Shown piece by piece: positions 20,501-34,300 of a stretch of 64,000 nt of DNA. The notes under the pieces were generated by a model. The model saw nothing but the letters and a program-made list of their open reading frames with translations, was not told where the DNA came from and made no database searches. The position numbers were made by a program, and so were the translations under genes. The stretch lies in contig NC_086182.1 in assembly GCF_023053635.1 (NCBI RefSeq), positions 7,217,001 to 7,281,000 on the forward strand. Reading direction: 5' to 3'. This DNA comes from Elgaria multicarinata webbii. Taxonomy: Eukaryota > Chordata > Lepidosauria > Squamata > Anguidae. How positions within the stretch are numbered: position 1 is the stretch's first letter; each line of letters opens with the position of its first letter.

Positions 20501-23500
20501 CCCTTGCTTACGCTTTGCCCTAAGAGGAAAGGTGTGGCCAAAAGAGAGCACCAATTTGCATAATGTTTGCATGTGCTAATGTGGATGTATAAATGCAAAT
20601 TACTATTTATTTCGACAGAGATGCAATATATCTCACCCTAGCGAGGAAGACTGGACAGGTGGTCTGTCTACTTGCTCAGTCTACTGCCCAGTTGCTAAAT
20701 GGTCCACTTTGCTCTCCTTTCTTTAGGTTCTTCCATTTTTAAACCAGACTTGGACCAGGCGGCCCATCAAATTGCAAATTCCTTCAGCCAGAGGACGGTC
20801 CTCTCACAGCACTTTGATTAGAGGACTATCCTCTGTAAAAGTAGGACACATGGCCACCTATGTGCCCTATGAGATACCTGTTCTGGGGCTCAGCTTCACA
20901 ATCAAATGACGCCACAAATTCCTGGAGGAGAAGGCTCTATGCTACCTCCAGTATCAGAGGCAGGGTGCCTACGCACACCAGTTGTGGGGAGCATGGGTGG
21001 GAGGGTGATGTTGCATTCGTGTCCTGCTTGTGAGTTTCCCATGGACAGCTGGCTAGCCAATGTGTGGACAGAATGCTGGACTAGGTGGACCCTTGTATCA
21101 TGATGAGAGCACCTTCCTTGCTCCATCCCAAATGCCTGGGCTTCCGGGTGCAACAGTCTCCATTTCTCCCAAATCAGGCTGGCCCATTTGCCCTTGAACA
21201 GGAAATTATGACTAATCAAAAACACTTTCTGTGTTTCAGAGGCAATGCAGCAGGGGGTGAGTAATCTCCTGCCCCAGCCCCTCCCTCCAGCATTTCGGCT
21301 GCTTCCTTGTATCCCTGCTACCTTAGCCATAGTTGACCCTTCCCCCCAGCCCCTAATGCCAATGCTGGCTCCCAATCACAGCCTGCACTACTTTCTCCCA
21401 ATGTTAAACTGAACATGGATGCCTCTCTTTGCCTCTGCCTACTGTTTTGGGGTGGGACACCCGCTGCCCAACCACTGGGATGACAAAATCCTATATTGCA
21501 GCTTTGCCCAGCCTGGGCTCTGCCAGAAGTGTTGGACTATAACTCCCAGCATGGCTGACTGGGGAGTCTGGGAGTTGGAGTCCAGCTTTTCTAAAGGGTC
21601 CTAGGTTAGCGAAAGGCTGCTGAATTGGTTCCAAACAGGGCTGTGCTCCGCTTCACATCGGAGCATAGAAGCAATAGTGACAAAGGCGGAGATGAAGCGG
21701 GTTGGGGGGCTGCGGATCAAGGCGAAGAGGATCGAGACCAAGCGGATCCTTCGCCTCGATCCGGACCTCCAAAAAAGAGGTAAGTGGGGGCTTACCTGGC
21801 GCTGCCGCAGTCCGTGCAGCGCCGGCGGCAGAGCCAGGTAAGGGGGCAGAGGGAGGGGGGCTTACCTGCCTCTGTCGTGGTCCAGCAGCGGCTTCAACTG
21901 ATGCTGAGGCTCAAACTGGAAGACCAGGCCGTGGCCTGCCCTTTTGCTTTGAGCCTCGGCCTCAGGTGAAGCCGCTGCCGGAACGTGATGGACGCAGGTA
22001 AGGGGGGAGGAGGGAGGGGGCCTTACTTGGCGCTGGCTTCGCCACCGCAGTCCATGCGGCGGCGGAGCCAGATAAAGGGGCAGTGGGGAAGGGTCTTACC
22101 TGAGTCTGTTGCGTTCCGGCAGCAGTTTCAACTGAGCCCAAGGACTCAAACTGGAAGACCAGGCTGTAGCTGCAGCCTGGTCTTCTTGTTTGAGTCCTTG
22201 GGCTCAGTTGAAGCAGCTGCTGGACTGCGACAGACGCAGGTAAGGAGGGAGGGGGGCCTTACCTGGCAGCGGCGCTGCAGAGCTCCGATAGATGGATCGA
22301 CGCGAGGCGGAGCGGGCCTGATCTGGAATTTGCGGATCGGGTGTGGATCAGATGGGGGGGGGGGGTGTCCGTGCACAGCCCTAGTTCCAAAGGGGAGCAC
22401 TCACTTCCGCCCTGGGAGGTTGCAGGGGGCGGGGGCAAAGTTCACAGAGACCGAACCTGGGTTTCATGGCAAGTCATTAAGAGCTTCTCTGCACATAGGA
22501 AAAATGGTGCTGCTGTACTGGGGCTTTTGGCCTCCCGCAGTCTTTCCACCTTCAGGATGCGATCCTTTCCATGCGACCACGTGATTTTGAATTGAAAACT
22601 CCCCTTCTCAGCATGGCTCTATTGCATTTAATGAGACAGCGCCATCTAGTGACAGAAATATAGCGCTACACCAATTTTACACACTGGGGATATCATGCAA
22701 TATCCCAATGATAACTTTTAAGTAGCACATTATCTCCGATCTTTTTAAAAGCGTGATTATGGGAGTGCGGGGATAGCACAGCAGACATCCTGGACATTGA
22801 AGAAATCAGGTAATAGACCCGCTAACTTTCATGACGGGTCAATCACGAGCATGCAATAAATCATTTAGAGGAGCTCTAGATCTGTGATCTGCCAGTGTTG
22901 CTCTTGTAAGCTTTCAGAAATCCCCAGAACTGTAGGCCATCAGTCCATCTAGCTTAATATCATTCCGGAAATGGCTCTCCAAGGTTTCAGAGAAGGAGAT
23001 TTTCTGACCTTACCTGGAGTTGACGGGGATTGAACCTAGAACCTTTTGCATGCAAAGCAGACAGTGGAGGCTGATGGTTCTGATGTCAGTGGGGCAATGA
23101 ATCCACTCCAGGTTTCAGTCTGAACCAGCACTTTGGATAGCTCCTTTAGAGTTCTGACTGGTTTGGAGTGAAGCCTGGAGCAGATTCACCACCACCCCGG
23201 ACATCAGAGCCACCAGCCTCCACTGAAAGCAGGGGCTCTACCACTAAGCTACAGCCCTTCTCCAACCAGTAGGGACACAGGAAGCCACCTTGTACAGAAT
23301 CAGAGCCTAGGTCCGTCTAGCCCAGTATTTTTGACACTACCTGCAGCAGGCCTCTCAAGCTCTTCCTCCAACCTGGTGCTCTCCAGATGTGTTGGATTCA
23401 AATTCCCACCATCCTCAGCCAACAGGAGAGTACAGGGTTTCCATCCAGGGGTCTTTCATGGCCTTCCTTAGAGATGCTGAGGATTGAACCCGGGCCCTTC

Positions 23501-26500
23501 GGCATGCCAAGCAAATGCTCTGCCACTGGGCTACAGCCCAGCAGGGACACAGGATAGGAAGGGGCCTTCTCCTGAGTTAGACCATTTACCCCTCCAGACC
23601 AGCCTTCCTCAACCTGGTGTTCTCCAGATGTGTTTAATTACAACCCCCATCATTCCCAGCAAGCCAGGCTGTTTAGAAAGTCCCTCATCAAAGAATACCA
23701 GGGCATCACCCAGCTTCCTCCTGGCATTCCTTCTAGGCTCACGCTAGCAATGCCGAAGAGGAGGAGGACGATGACGATAACAATCAGTACACGTATGAAG
23801 TCCTTCCAAGCGAAGGGCAGAGCAAGACGGTCACTGCACCCAGGCGGCAGGAGGCTGCAGAGGGCCTGTATGTCGGTAAGGAGGTGGAAAGGGTGGCAAA
23901 GAATCTGGCAAGCCAGTAATAATAGGCGGGGTGATTTGACAGGGATCTCTCCTGTCGTGGGATCTCTGGAGACATCCCTACTGCGATGCGAGAGGAGGTG
24001 GCCGCCTCTCACCACGGTGGCTTTGGGAGACCCTTCAGGGTGAGAAAGTGAGAGGCAGTCTGGTCCGACCCATAGGGCACAACCCATGGAAGCCCTCCTG
24101 CCCAAACCCCATTGAAATGAAGGGGAGCTGTTCAAGAGGCGTATGCACGCCATGTGGGTTTTCCAGGCAAGGCACCAAAATGACTGGGATTTGTTGCTGA
24201 GGGGTCCCACACGCACACATCTTTCAGGAGTTGGTCTGGATTAGTACCTAAGGCAAGGTCAGTAGGGAGTTCCAGACAAGAGTGCAGTTAACAGAGAAAT
24301 ACAAGGCAACAAGCAGGTGCAGAGAAGTTGTTCCAGTAGCCTGTGGCTAGAACAGAAACCTTTTTAGACTGAGCCTTCGGAGCCCCACCCAGAGCTCAGC
24401 TGCAGGCCATGTGTGCCACCTGAGGAATGGCCTGCTCCTCAGCAAGGCCTTGCTTATGACTATACCTTTATTTGTGAGGTATTCCTCAGGTTCCGCCTCT
24501 GGCCAAGCTGAACCTTTAAGTACCTGTGGTTCATGTAGTTAGGTGTCCACTTGCTGTCTGCCTCCAAGTCTAACTCCTCCCAGCCACCCACCCAGATCTG
24601 CCTCAAGGTCCCTCAACAACAGGCAGCTCCTCTACAATGTTCAGCTTGGGGGGCTCCGGGTCATCTGCTGAAGAGGAGCCCTCCAGAGGGGGCACAGCAT
24701 GACCTGCGATCTTCCCATGGGGCAGATGAGATGGGGCAGCTGCAGCGATCCCTGCCCATTCATTCCCCAGCTCTGTCATCCAACGCCCACTTCCGAACCT
24801 AGTGTGAGTGTTGAGGCCTCCAGGTAAGCTGTACAGCAAGCAGGAGAAATAGGTGTGGGGGTCGGGGTTGGGCGGGCTAGGCCGGGACAAGAGCCGGGAG
24901 AGGAAAGGCAGGGATGAAAGGTGCAGGGGAGGGCCTCACAGCTGGGGCTATCCATCTCCAAGGCCCTCACAGGTTGTTCCTCTACCTGTAGATCGCCCGG
25001 CCTTGAGGCGCTTCTCTGAACCAAACAACCTCCTACAGCGAAAGCCCCGTATGGTGAGTGTGAGTCTGGGACAGAGCTCTGCTGTCCATGGATGAGTGTT
25101 GCCAAACAAACAGACATTTCATCTTCTTGGGTAGTTGTCAGGGTATAAAAACCAGGGGGGGGGGGTGTCTGTTGCAATTGTGCAGAGATATTTCCCATTA
25201 TTTAGTATTCTGCACATGCTCAAATGCACTCTGCCTTTAGTTTCTTTCTTGTGGAGGGAAGCACGGGTTTTTTTTTAGTTTGATTTTTTGCTCAAACATA
25301 GGAAGCTGCAGGGCTGGTCCTGCTTTGAGTGGCAATTCCAAGATAGGGACTGGCATCTAAATTGTACAGCAAGAGTTTCCATAAAGCAGTGGGTCTAGTG
25401 CAGGGATATGAGCCTCGTGTGGCGCAGAGTGGTAAGCGGCAGTTACTGCAGCCAAAACTCCCCACGGCCTGAGTTCGATCCCAGCGGAAGCTGGTTCTCA
25501 GGCAGCCGGCTCAGGTCGACTCAGCCTTCCATCCTTCCGAGGTGGGTAAAATGAGTCCCCAGCTGGCTGGGGGAAAGGTAACCACGACTGGGGAAGGCAA
25601 TGGCAAACCACCCGCTACAAAGTCTGCCAAGAAAACGTCAGCGAAAGCAGGCGTCCCTCTCGGAGTCAGCAATGACTCAAGTGCTTGCACAAGAGGTTCC
25701 TTTCCTTTCCTAGTGCAGGGAGGGTTTCTTTCCCCTGCAATTTGGTCTCTGCTTCTGGTAGCAAAATCTTCTTTGGCGCTGGGAAGCTGCCTGATACGAA
25801 GTCAGTCCATTGAGCTCAGTATTCTCTAGGCCAGGTCTAGAGTTGGACTAGACATGGCTCTTTAACAAAGCCTTTGATGGTTAAATCCACTAAGATGGCA
25901 CACTGTTTTAACTGCTTTTACTGCTTTTAAATTATATATTGTTTTAACTTGGTTCGTGGTTTAATTTGTTTTTAACTGTGCATATTTATTGTTTTAGTGT
26001 ATGCTTTTATCTGAACGCCACTCTGAGATCTTAATGATATAGGGCGGGATATAATTTTTTTATTTAAATAAATACAGCTCCCATTGTTCTTGTTGGACTA
26101 CAACTTCCATCATCCCTGGTCATTGGGATTGATGGAAATTGTGGTCCAACAGCATCTGGAGTGCCCCGGGTTCCCCAGCCCTGGTCTATACTTGACTGAG
26201 GGTTGCTCTCCAGGGTTTCAGACGGGAGTCTTTTCCAGCCATACCTGGAGATGCTGGAGATTGAACCTGGGACCTCCTGCATGAAAAGCAGAGGTTCCAC
26301 CACTCAAGGTAAGGGAATTCTGGGCATGTAAAAGTGATGACTTTTTTTTAAAGAAAAAAAGGTTCACACGTACCCGCCCACCCACCCACGTATACCCCAG
26401 GGCCAGCTGTAGCATTAAGTAGCGTGAGGTGGCTCCCCCGCACAGCAGTTGTTCAGGAGTGGGAAGTGTTGGAGGGGTAAGGAGTGGTTGGGGAAAATGT

Positions 26501-27548
26501 ATCCTGACAATCCAAAAAGCCAACAAGTTGGGATATGTAATATAATTAAAAATAGACAAAATAATTTTGCATACACAAAACACATAAACAGTACCAGCTC
26601 CAGGTTTTGGAGGTCCCCTTGGGCAAGACACCCTTCATGGGCCCCCTCCCTCGTGAGTCTGCCTTCTCACTTGTTGGAAAGCCTGGGGTGACTTGACAGT
26701 AGAGTTGCCTTATACAAAAAAAAGCCTGGCAACGCAGTATTTGGTATTAGAGGAAATAAATGCAGGCTAGAGCCAGTTTAGAAGAAGTTGAAATCAACTT
26801 ATTTTATTAGTGACTTTCATTGAAGAAGGTTATCTGTTACTGTTTGAACTACAAGCACCTCCTAAAACTGGGTGCAGGAATGTAAGTAAGTGAAGGCTTG
26901 AGATGTGGTTACTTGCATCCCTCAGGAAGTGAGAGCACATGTTTGTTTATTTATTTATTGCATTTTTATACTGCCCAATAGCCGAAGCTCTCTGGGCGGT
27001 TCACAAAAACTAAAACCATTCAAAGTATAAAAGAAACAGTATAAAAACGTGATATAAAATACAACATAAAAGCACAACCAGGATAAAAATCAGCAGCAGT
27101 GTAGAAATACAAATTTAAAACAGCAAAGTTAAAATTAAATGTATAGACTGTTAAAATGCTGAGAGGATAAAAAGGTCTTCACCTGGTGTCTGAAAGAATG
27201 TCGTGTAGGTTCCAGGCGAACCTCCTTAGGGAGCTCATTCCATGCCAGGGTGCCACAGCAGAGAAGGCCCTCCTGATGCACAGGCATAGAGGAAAGGAAG
27301 GGAGTAGGAGAAAGAAGCTGAAAAACAAGAGGGTTGAGCAAGACAAGTGGCTGTTGATGCATTTATACTGTTAGTTTTACCCTACCCAGTGCCTGTTTAC
27401 CCTACCCTGTGCCTCTTTGCCTTCTCTTCCCCTCCTTATTGTTTTATTATGGTTTTATTAGAATGTAAGCCTATGCGGCAGGGTCTCGCTATTTACTGTT
27501 TTACTCTGTACAGCACCATGTACATTGATGGTGCTATATAAATAAATA

Positions 27549-27595
<47 letters not shown>

Positions 27596-28297
27596 GTTCT
27601 CTATCGCCCCCTGGTGTCTGGAAACATGCGGAGCTGTTCCTATTATCTAACTCTATCCATCATTGTCCCCGGCTGCTCTTGCGCCCCATCCTTGCTCCCC
27701 TTCCCACTGGCTTGCTTGCTTGCTTGACAGGCAGAGAGTGAGCTAGTGACCAAGTAGACCGGGGCAGATCTGCTGCTTCCCAAACCTTTGTCTGGTCCAG
27801 AGCAAGAGGCAGTCGGTTGCGATGGAGAGCTGTTCCAGGGGTCTGTTACCAATAGGCTCCTGCTAGGGTCTGAGCCCTTCGGCAGATGCCCCCCTTCCAA
27901 CCACGCTGACCCTTGACACCGGCCCGGCACATAAACCAACTTTACGGCTTCCCCCCAAAATTAAAAATAGCTTGTTTCATCACTCAGATACAGAACATGA
28001 CCATGGTTGAAAGGTTTTCAATGTGTTTTATAAATGTTTGGTTTCATGTTATATATTTGAGTGATGTGATAAATTGGGTATGTTTTTTAAAGAAAACGTT
28101 GGAGTCCTAACCTTGGCTTATGTGTTTTGTGTAGATACATCAGAAGAATCTCTTCTGGCAGGCCTATCCAGTGGAATTTTAAGATGTTTTTAGGACTTTT
28201 TTAAGGATATTTTTAACAATGTATATTATGTTTTAATTCAGTTTTATGTATTTTATTGTTGTCCTCCACCTCGATCAGAATGGAGAGGTGGGTAAAA

Positions 28298-28348
<51 letters not shown>

Positions 28349-31300
28349 ATTACATCAGAAGAGCCCTGCTGGATCAGTCGAGGGGTCTGTCTAGTCTAGC
28401 ATTCTGTTCACACAGTGGCCAAACAGCTGTTGGCCAGGGAACAACAAAGCAGGACAGAAGTGCAACAGCACCCTCCCACCCATGTTCCCCAGCAAATAGT
28501 GTACACAGGCTTTACTGCCTCCGGCACTGGCCGTAGTACAGAAAGCTATCAGGACTAGTAGCCCTCCATTTTGATTATCTTACATACCCCAATTTGTCCG
28601 CTTATTTAATTTGTTTTGCAAATTGCTTTGAACCCCCGAAAAACACGAGGTAGAGCCTAAGCCTTGCTATTAACACCCCCTTTGTCTCTTGTGCCTGGCA
28701 GGTCTTGTTGAAGCATGGTGCGCATGACAGCCATGATGAGCAGATGTTCAGCTGCCAGGCCATAGAGAGAGGTCAGAGGAAGGCCTCGCAGATGTACAAG
28801 TAGAGGGGTGCAGGTGGAGCGGGCATTATGATGGGATGCGTCTTTTAAAGCAGGCTAAGCAAAGCATCTCGACTTTTTTTCCCTTCTGGCCCTGGAAAAC
28901 TGGGACTGCAGGTGGTGGGAGCATGGCTGAGAAAAAGCGGTGGTGTGGCAAGCTTTCAGGCGTAGAACACCAGTCCCACAATAAAACAACCCAATGTTTG
29001 TTCATCATGGTTTGTTTAGGAGACAGCAAGCATCTGCTTACCTGCTTCTAGTGTGCTAAACAACTCAGGGATGCCATTCTTGGGTTGTAACTTTGAGCTG
29101 TTTTCTCCCTCAGCAATCCAAAATTGGAGATCAACTAAGGAATGGGGCAACCCTGGCTTGTTTAGCACACTGGATGCAGCTAAGTAGTTGGGAACTTGCC
29201 TCTCACTTGCCCCTGTTCACTCCCAAACAAACCATAGTCAACCAACCAAAAGTTGTTTCGTTGTGTTAACTGGGCCGTACATAGACCTGATTTGCATGTA
29301 ATGACAACCTATCAGGATCAGGCTTGTTCTCCCTAGTATGAGGGAAGGGGTTGCGGGGGGCAGGCAATCAGATGAAGAAGAAGGAGAAGAAGAACCAGAA
29401 CTAGAAGAAGAACCAAAATTTACTAGCCAATACATGAAGTGGGGGAGGAGATTCTCCAAGACTTTTCCAGAGTCAAGGATGAATCTTCCCAGCAGCTTAT
29501 CTGTGAGAATGCAGATGGCCCAGAGACCATCCACCATCCTGGGAACTCAGCCTCTGTCTCAGTGGGAGGGGACACCAGAATTGACAGATCCCAGAAACCG
29601 CTGCAGGGTTGAGAGGGTGGAGTTGAGAGGAGATGGGAGGCGGTCTCTTGAGGTAGAGGCTCACAAGAAGCTTCTCAAGACCCTCCCTGAAAAAAGTGTC
29701 TTTTGGAATATTGGGAACAGCCTCCCTTGAGTTGAAAGCAACTGCCTGGCTTTGTTAGTCAAATTAAGCTTAAGAGCATAGCTCCTAGCATTCACACATC
29801 CTTCAGGCGAGAAGAGATGTTTGTTTGTTGAATAAAGCTTTGTGGATTGCACAGCAGACATCTTTATTTTCTTGTACCGGAAAAATCATAACACAACCCA
29901 TGGGTTTAAAAACCGATGGGTTGTCATGCATAAGCAGGAGAGAATGGGAGCACTGCCTGTAGCACACCCATCTCTTCCGTTTTTATCCAGCAGCCCTTGG
30001 TTGGCTCAGTAACCCACAATCAGCTGCTGCTGAACTTGACATTCAAATCCAAACCGCTGGGTTGTTTGGGGCTAAACAACCCGGTGGTTAACCCATGGTA
30101 TCTTGTTAGGTTAAGTGCTCGGTTGTTCAGCTTCAAAACAACCAAGCAGTCTGGATTCAGACATCATGTTCAGCAGGAGCTGATCCTGGGTAGCTGAGTA
30201 AAAGCAGAAGAAGCAGACGTGCTACACGCAGCAATTGCTTTTTAAACCAATGGGCTAGATGGGTTAGCATTACAGTATGTGCAAACTGCACCATACATAG
30301 TCTTGGGTAGGGATGCTTGGGTTTTGTGAAATCCATCCCACATGTGTTTTGGGGATTGTTCCGTGTCATTTGTTTGAGTGTCCGGTCACAGGCGGATTCG
30401 ATTCCCGTCTCCATGATGTGTAAAAATACGTAAATAATTCTGCAAAATAGTTCACAATAATTTACATAATTTATTTTAGTGTGTAACATTTAGCGTATTG
30501 TCCCCCATTCAATTTGACTTTCCCCTGTGTATATTTTTCAGCATGGCATAATGTCTCAGCAGAAATGTGCATATTTTCCGGTGAATGAATTTGCGGAAAT
30601 TTCAGGAAAGTAAAAAAATAATTAAATCCTGAAATCCATGGACTCTGGGTGACCTGGGAAGGCCAGTCCGCCACAGATTCCATAAGTCAGATTCTTAGAA
30701 ACCTGAACTTATTTTAGTCCATCTTGAATTTCTCCAACATCTCTAGTCTCGGGTGTGTCTGTGCCACTTTGAAGTTTAAGCATCTGAGCCCAAGCCCTTC
30801 ACACCTGGGAACAGGTGCTTAATTTGTAGCATGGCTAAGAGACCGAGCTGTGGTCCAGGGCAGCCTGGCGTCTTCTACCCCAGGGGGATCACTAATGGGA
30901 GTCTTCTCTTTGCAGCTCTGGAGAAAGCACAAATAAAGATGCCTGTTCTGCCTCCTTTTCCTCTGTCAGCCCGCCGGGTGTCCTTGCCTATCCTGGCTCC
31001 CTCTGGGTCCCAAGCAAAAGCTGCCACAAGCAGAGGTATGTGGAATTGCAGCTGAGCTGTGATTCATGAACTGAGGACCAAATTGTATCCGTGACTAAAG
31101 AGCTCGCTTCAGTAAATCGACTTGAATCATGCAGATAAGAGACTTGGGGATCATCTACACCAAGCAGGATATTGCACTATGAAAGAGGTATATAAAAAGC
31201 AGGAGCCACACCAAGCAGGATATAGTGGTATGAAAGCAGTATATGGTTTGTGTCGATGGGCCCCAACAGTTGTCATTTCACTTCCATACCTCTGTAAAGC

Positions 31301-34300
31301 AGTAGTGTGGCTCCTGCCTTTTATATACCGCTTTCATAGTGGAATATCCTGCTTGGTGTAGATGTGCCCTAGGTTACAAAACAATATGTAAAATTCACAG
31401 GGCTGTGCAAACCCCCCCTAATCCGCTTTGGAGACCAATTTGGACCAGAACCGAACCACTCTGGATCAGGATCAGGCTTTAGACATCTGAATTATTCCCC
31501 GTTTTCCAGGGGAGAAGGAGGAGGAGGGGGGCACTCCCTTCTCTTCCTCTCACCGCAGCACCTGGATTGATCGGAATCGCTTCAGATCGATCCAAACCGC
31601 TTCAGGGTGCTTTGGACCAATTTGGCCCCACTTGGGATCTGAACTGATTCTGTCCGAAGCAACCTGCTTCAGCTCAGTACTTGGATCCAGATTCGAAGCA
31701 GTGCACAGCCCTAAAAATCCAGATCTCCTTTTATATCTAGAAGCCCTTCTGCCCCCTTGGTCAGCTCCCTGACCCATAGTTCTCAGCCTTCCAGTCTTCA
31801 CCCTGGCCCATCTCCACCCTGCGTGCCAATAGGGCTGTGGTGTTGTTGCTGCTTAAATGTATTAGGCATCTTTCTCAGAAAAAGATGTCAGGCTTCTTAC
31901 AACAGAGATTAAAACATGCAAAAATTTAAAACAATTTAAAACAGCTAAAACCAATTAAAAATAAAATACCAAGAATTGATAAAACAGCCAAATTAAAATT
32001 TAAAAGCCCCATCGTATACTGCCAAATGCCTGGGAGTAGAGGAAAGTCTTAACCTAGCGCAAAAAAGACGACCATGTTGGTGCCAAGCAGACCTCACTGG
32101 GGAGGACATTCCATATTCGGGCCACCACTGAAAAGGCCCTCTCCCTTTTTGCCATCCTCCAAACCTCCCTTGGAGGATGCACTAAAAGGAGGACCTTGAT
32201 GTCGATTGTAGTATATGGGCAAAGTGAATGGGGCAGGGGGATTGCACAGGGGGGGGGAAACTCGCCTGGAGACATCCGTGGAGGATTTCAAAAAAGCAAT
32301 TCTAGTATTGCCACCATCTTGTGTTCCTCCCATTTCCGGCATCTACCCCCAACACATTATCAATGCTGCTGTGAGCACTGATTGTTCTCGACCTTTGTGT
32401 CTCTGCAGATCCTTTACCAGCTGTGAAAGACAACAAGGTAACTAAGTTCCCACCAACCACAGACACGTCCTGTCCTTTGCAGAACGTTTGCTGCTTGTTA
32501 GCACACTTGCCATATGGGACACTGATAAGAACATCAAATGCACCCTGTGGATCAGACCAAGGGTCCATCTAGCCCAGCATTCTGTTCGCCCAGTGGCCAA
32601 CAAAGCAGCCTATGAGAAACCCACAAACGGCATGAGTGCAATACTGCTGTCCTAATTGTGTTCCCCAGCATGCTGCCTCTGACACTGGAGGTAACATACA
32701 GCCGTCAGGACTAGTAGCCATTGATAGCCTCCTCCAGAAAGCATGTGATGTTGTCACGATGGTGCCTGGAGATGAGAAGTCAGTGTGGAGCACATTGTTA
32801 GCATCTCAGCGTCCCGAAACATCTTTCCTTCCGCCAGGAGGAGTCCCACGAGGAGGAGGAGGAGGAGGAGTCCATCTACGTGGAATGTGATCCCAGCGCA
32901 AGTGAGCGGCTTTCCTCGAGGGCCCTACTTTCATTGCTACATACCACATCTGGAGAAGGTCCAGTGCTCCATGGTAGATGGCATACTTTGCAAGCAAAGA
33001 ATGCTAGGTTCATTCCCTGGCATGGTCCAGTTAAAAGGGTCAGATAGCAGAAGATGGGCACCTGGAGAGCCACGACCGGTCAAAGTAAGTCGACCAGCCT
33101 TCCCCAACCTGGTGGCCTCCAGATGTGTTGGGACCACAGCACCCATCACACTGGCTGGGAATGATGGGCGTTGCAGGCCCAACACATCTGGAGGCCACTA
33201 GGTTGGGGTAGGCTAAAGTAGGCAGCACTGAGCGAGATCAGGGCTGACCCAAATGTGGCCTCCCTGGGTACAATCCAACCAAAGTCCTACTTGGAGGAGA
33301 CCCGTTGACATGAATGGGGACTAACTGAAGTCCCATTCATGTCAATGGGTCTACTCCAAATAGGACTTTGGTTGGATTGTACCTCTGGTGTCCCAATCCT
33401 GACCTCCAGGGTCCCCCAGACAACCACACGTTCTTTCCCCTCACCGCCAATCCTGGGTGGTTTCATGACTTTTGTGTGATTTTGCCACCTGTCCATTCTA
33501 CAAGGTTGCAAGATCTCTCCTAAGGTTTAGTTACTGGCCATAAGAGCTATAAACTACAGCACGTTGGCATTGTAGGCGTATTTGGTATTTTGTGGCCACG
33601 TCCTTTGCATTTGGCCTCACCCATCACTGGAACGTGACTCCTGAGAGCTTCTCTGAAATTGAATTTGACCCCTAGATGGAAAGACGGGGGGGGGGGGGTA
33701 TGAGGCAGCTTCCTGCATTGACCTGTGGCGCTGGGTGCTCAAGTCCATCAAAAGCTAAACTGTACCAAACATGTACAATGAGAAGTCTTGGGTCTCCACT
33801 CTTCATTTTCATTCATTCATTACGTTTCTATACCGCCCAATACCCAAAGCTCCCTGGGAGTGATTTACAAAGATTAAAAACCATTAAAAAATACATTCTG
33901 CATAGTATTAAAAAAAAAAAATTACATATAAACAGACAGCACACAGGTACACATATATTTAAACAATTTTAAACTATCAACAAGCAGAAAAATCCAGGAC
34001 CTGATTAAAACCTCATCTTACGCTGCAAAAGGCCCTGGGAAGAAGAAGGTCTTAACATGGCACTGGAAAGAGAACAATGTTGATACCAGATGGGCCTCGT
34101 CAAGGAGATTGTTCCACAATTAGGGGGCCACCCTTTGGTAGGACCTGTCCCTTGCTGTCGCTTTCCGAGTCTCTCTCAGAGGTGGCACCTGGAGGAGGGC
34201 TTTGGATGATGAATGTTGTGTACGTGTAGGTCCGTGCTGTTGTCCAAGGCCTGATCCTTATTCTGTTTCCTTCCAGCCTCGGAGCCCTACAGAGAGCTTT

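Noticed and set aside
20623-20662. Exon-like stretch reading SHPSEEDWT
   Set aside because: Part of the same repeat; the phase needed after exon 3 gives a stop.
21702-22584. GC-rich open frames of up to 199 codons
   Set aside because: They lie within or across the hAT-like MITE, are low in complexity and show no domain.
23748-23875. Alternative acceptor for SH2D6 exon 5
   Set aside because: It would put the exon in a basic frame (MPKRRRT) and lose the YTYEVLP and LYVDRP motifs.
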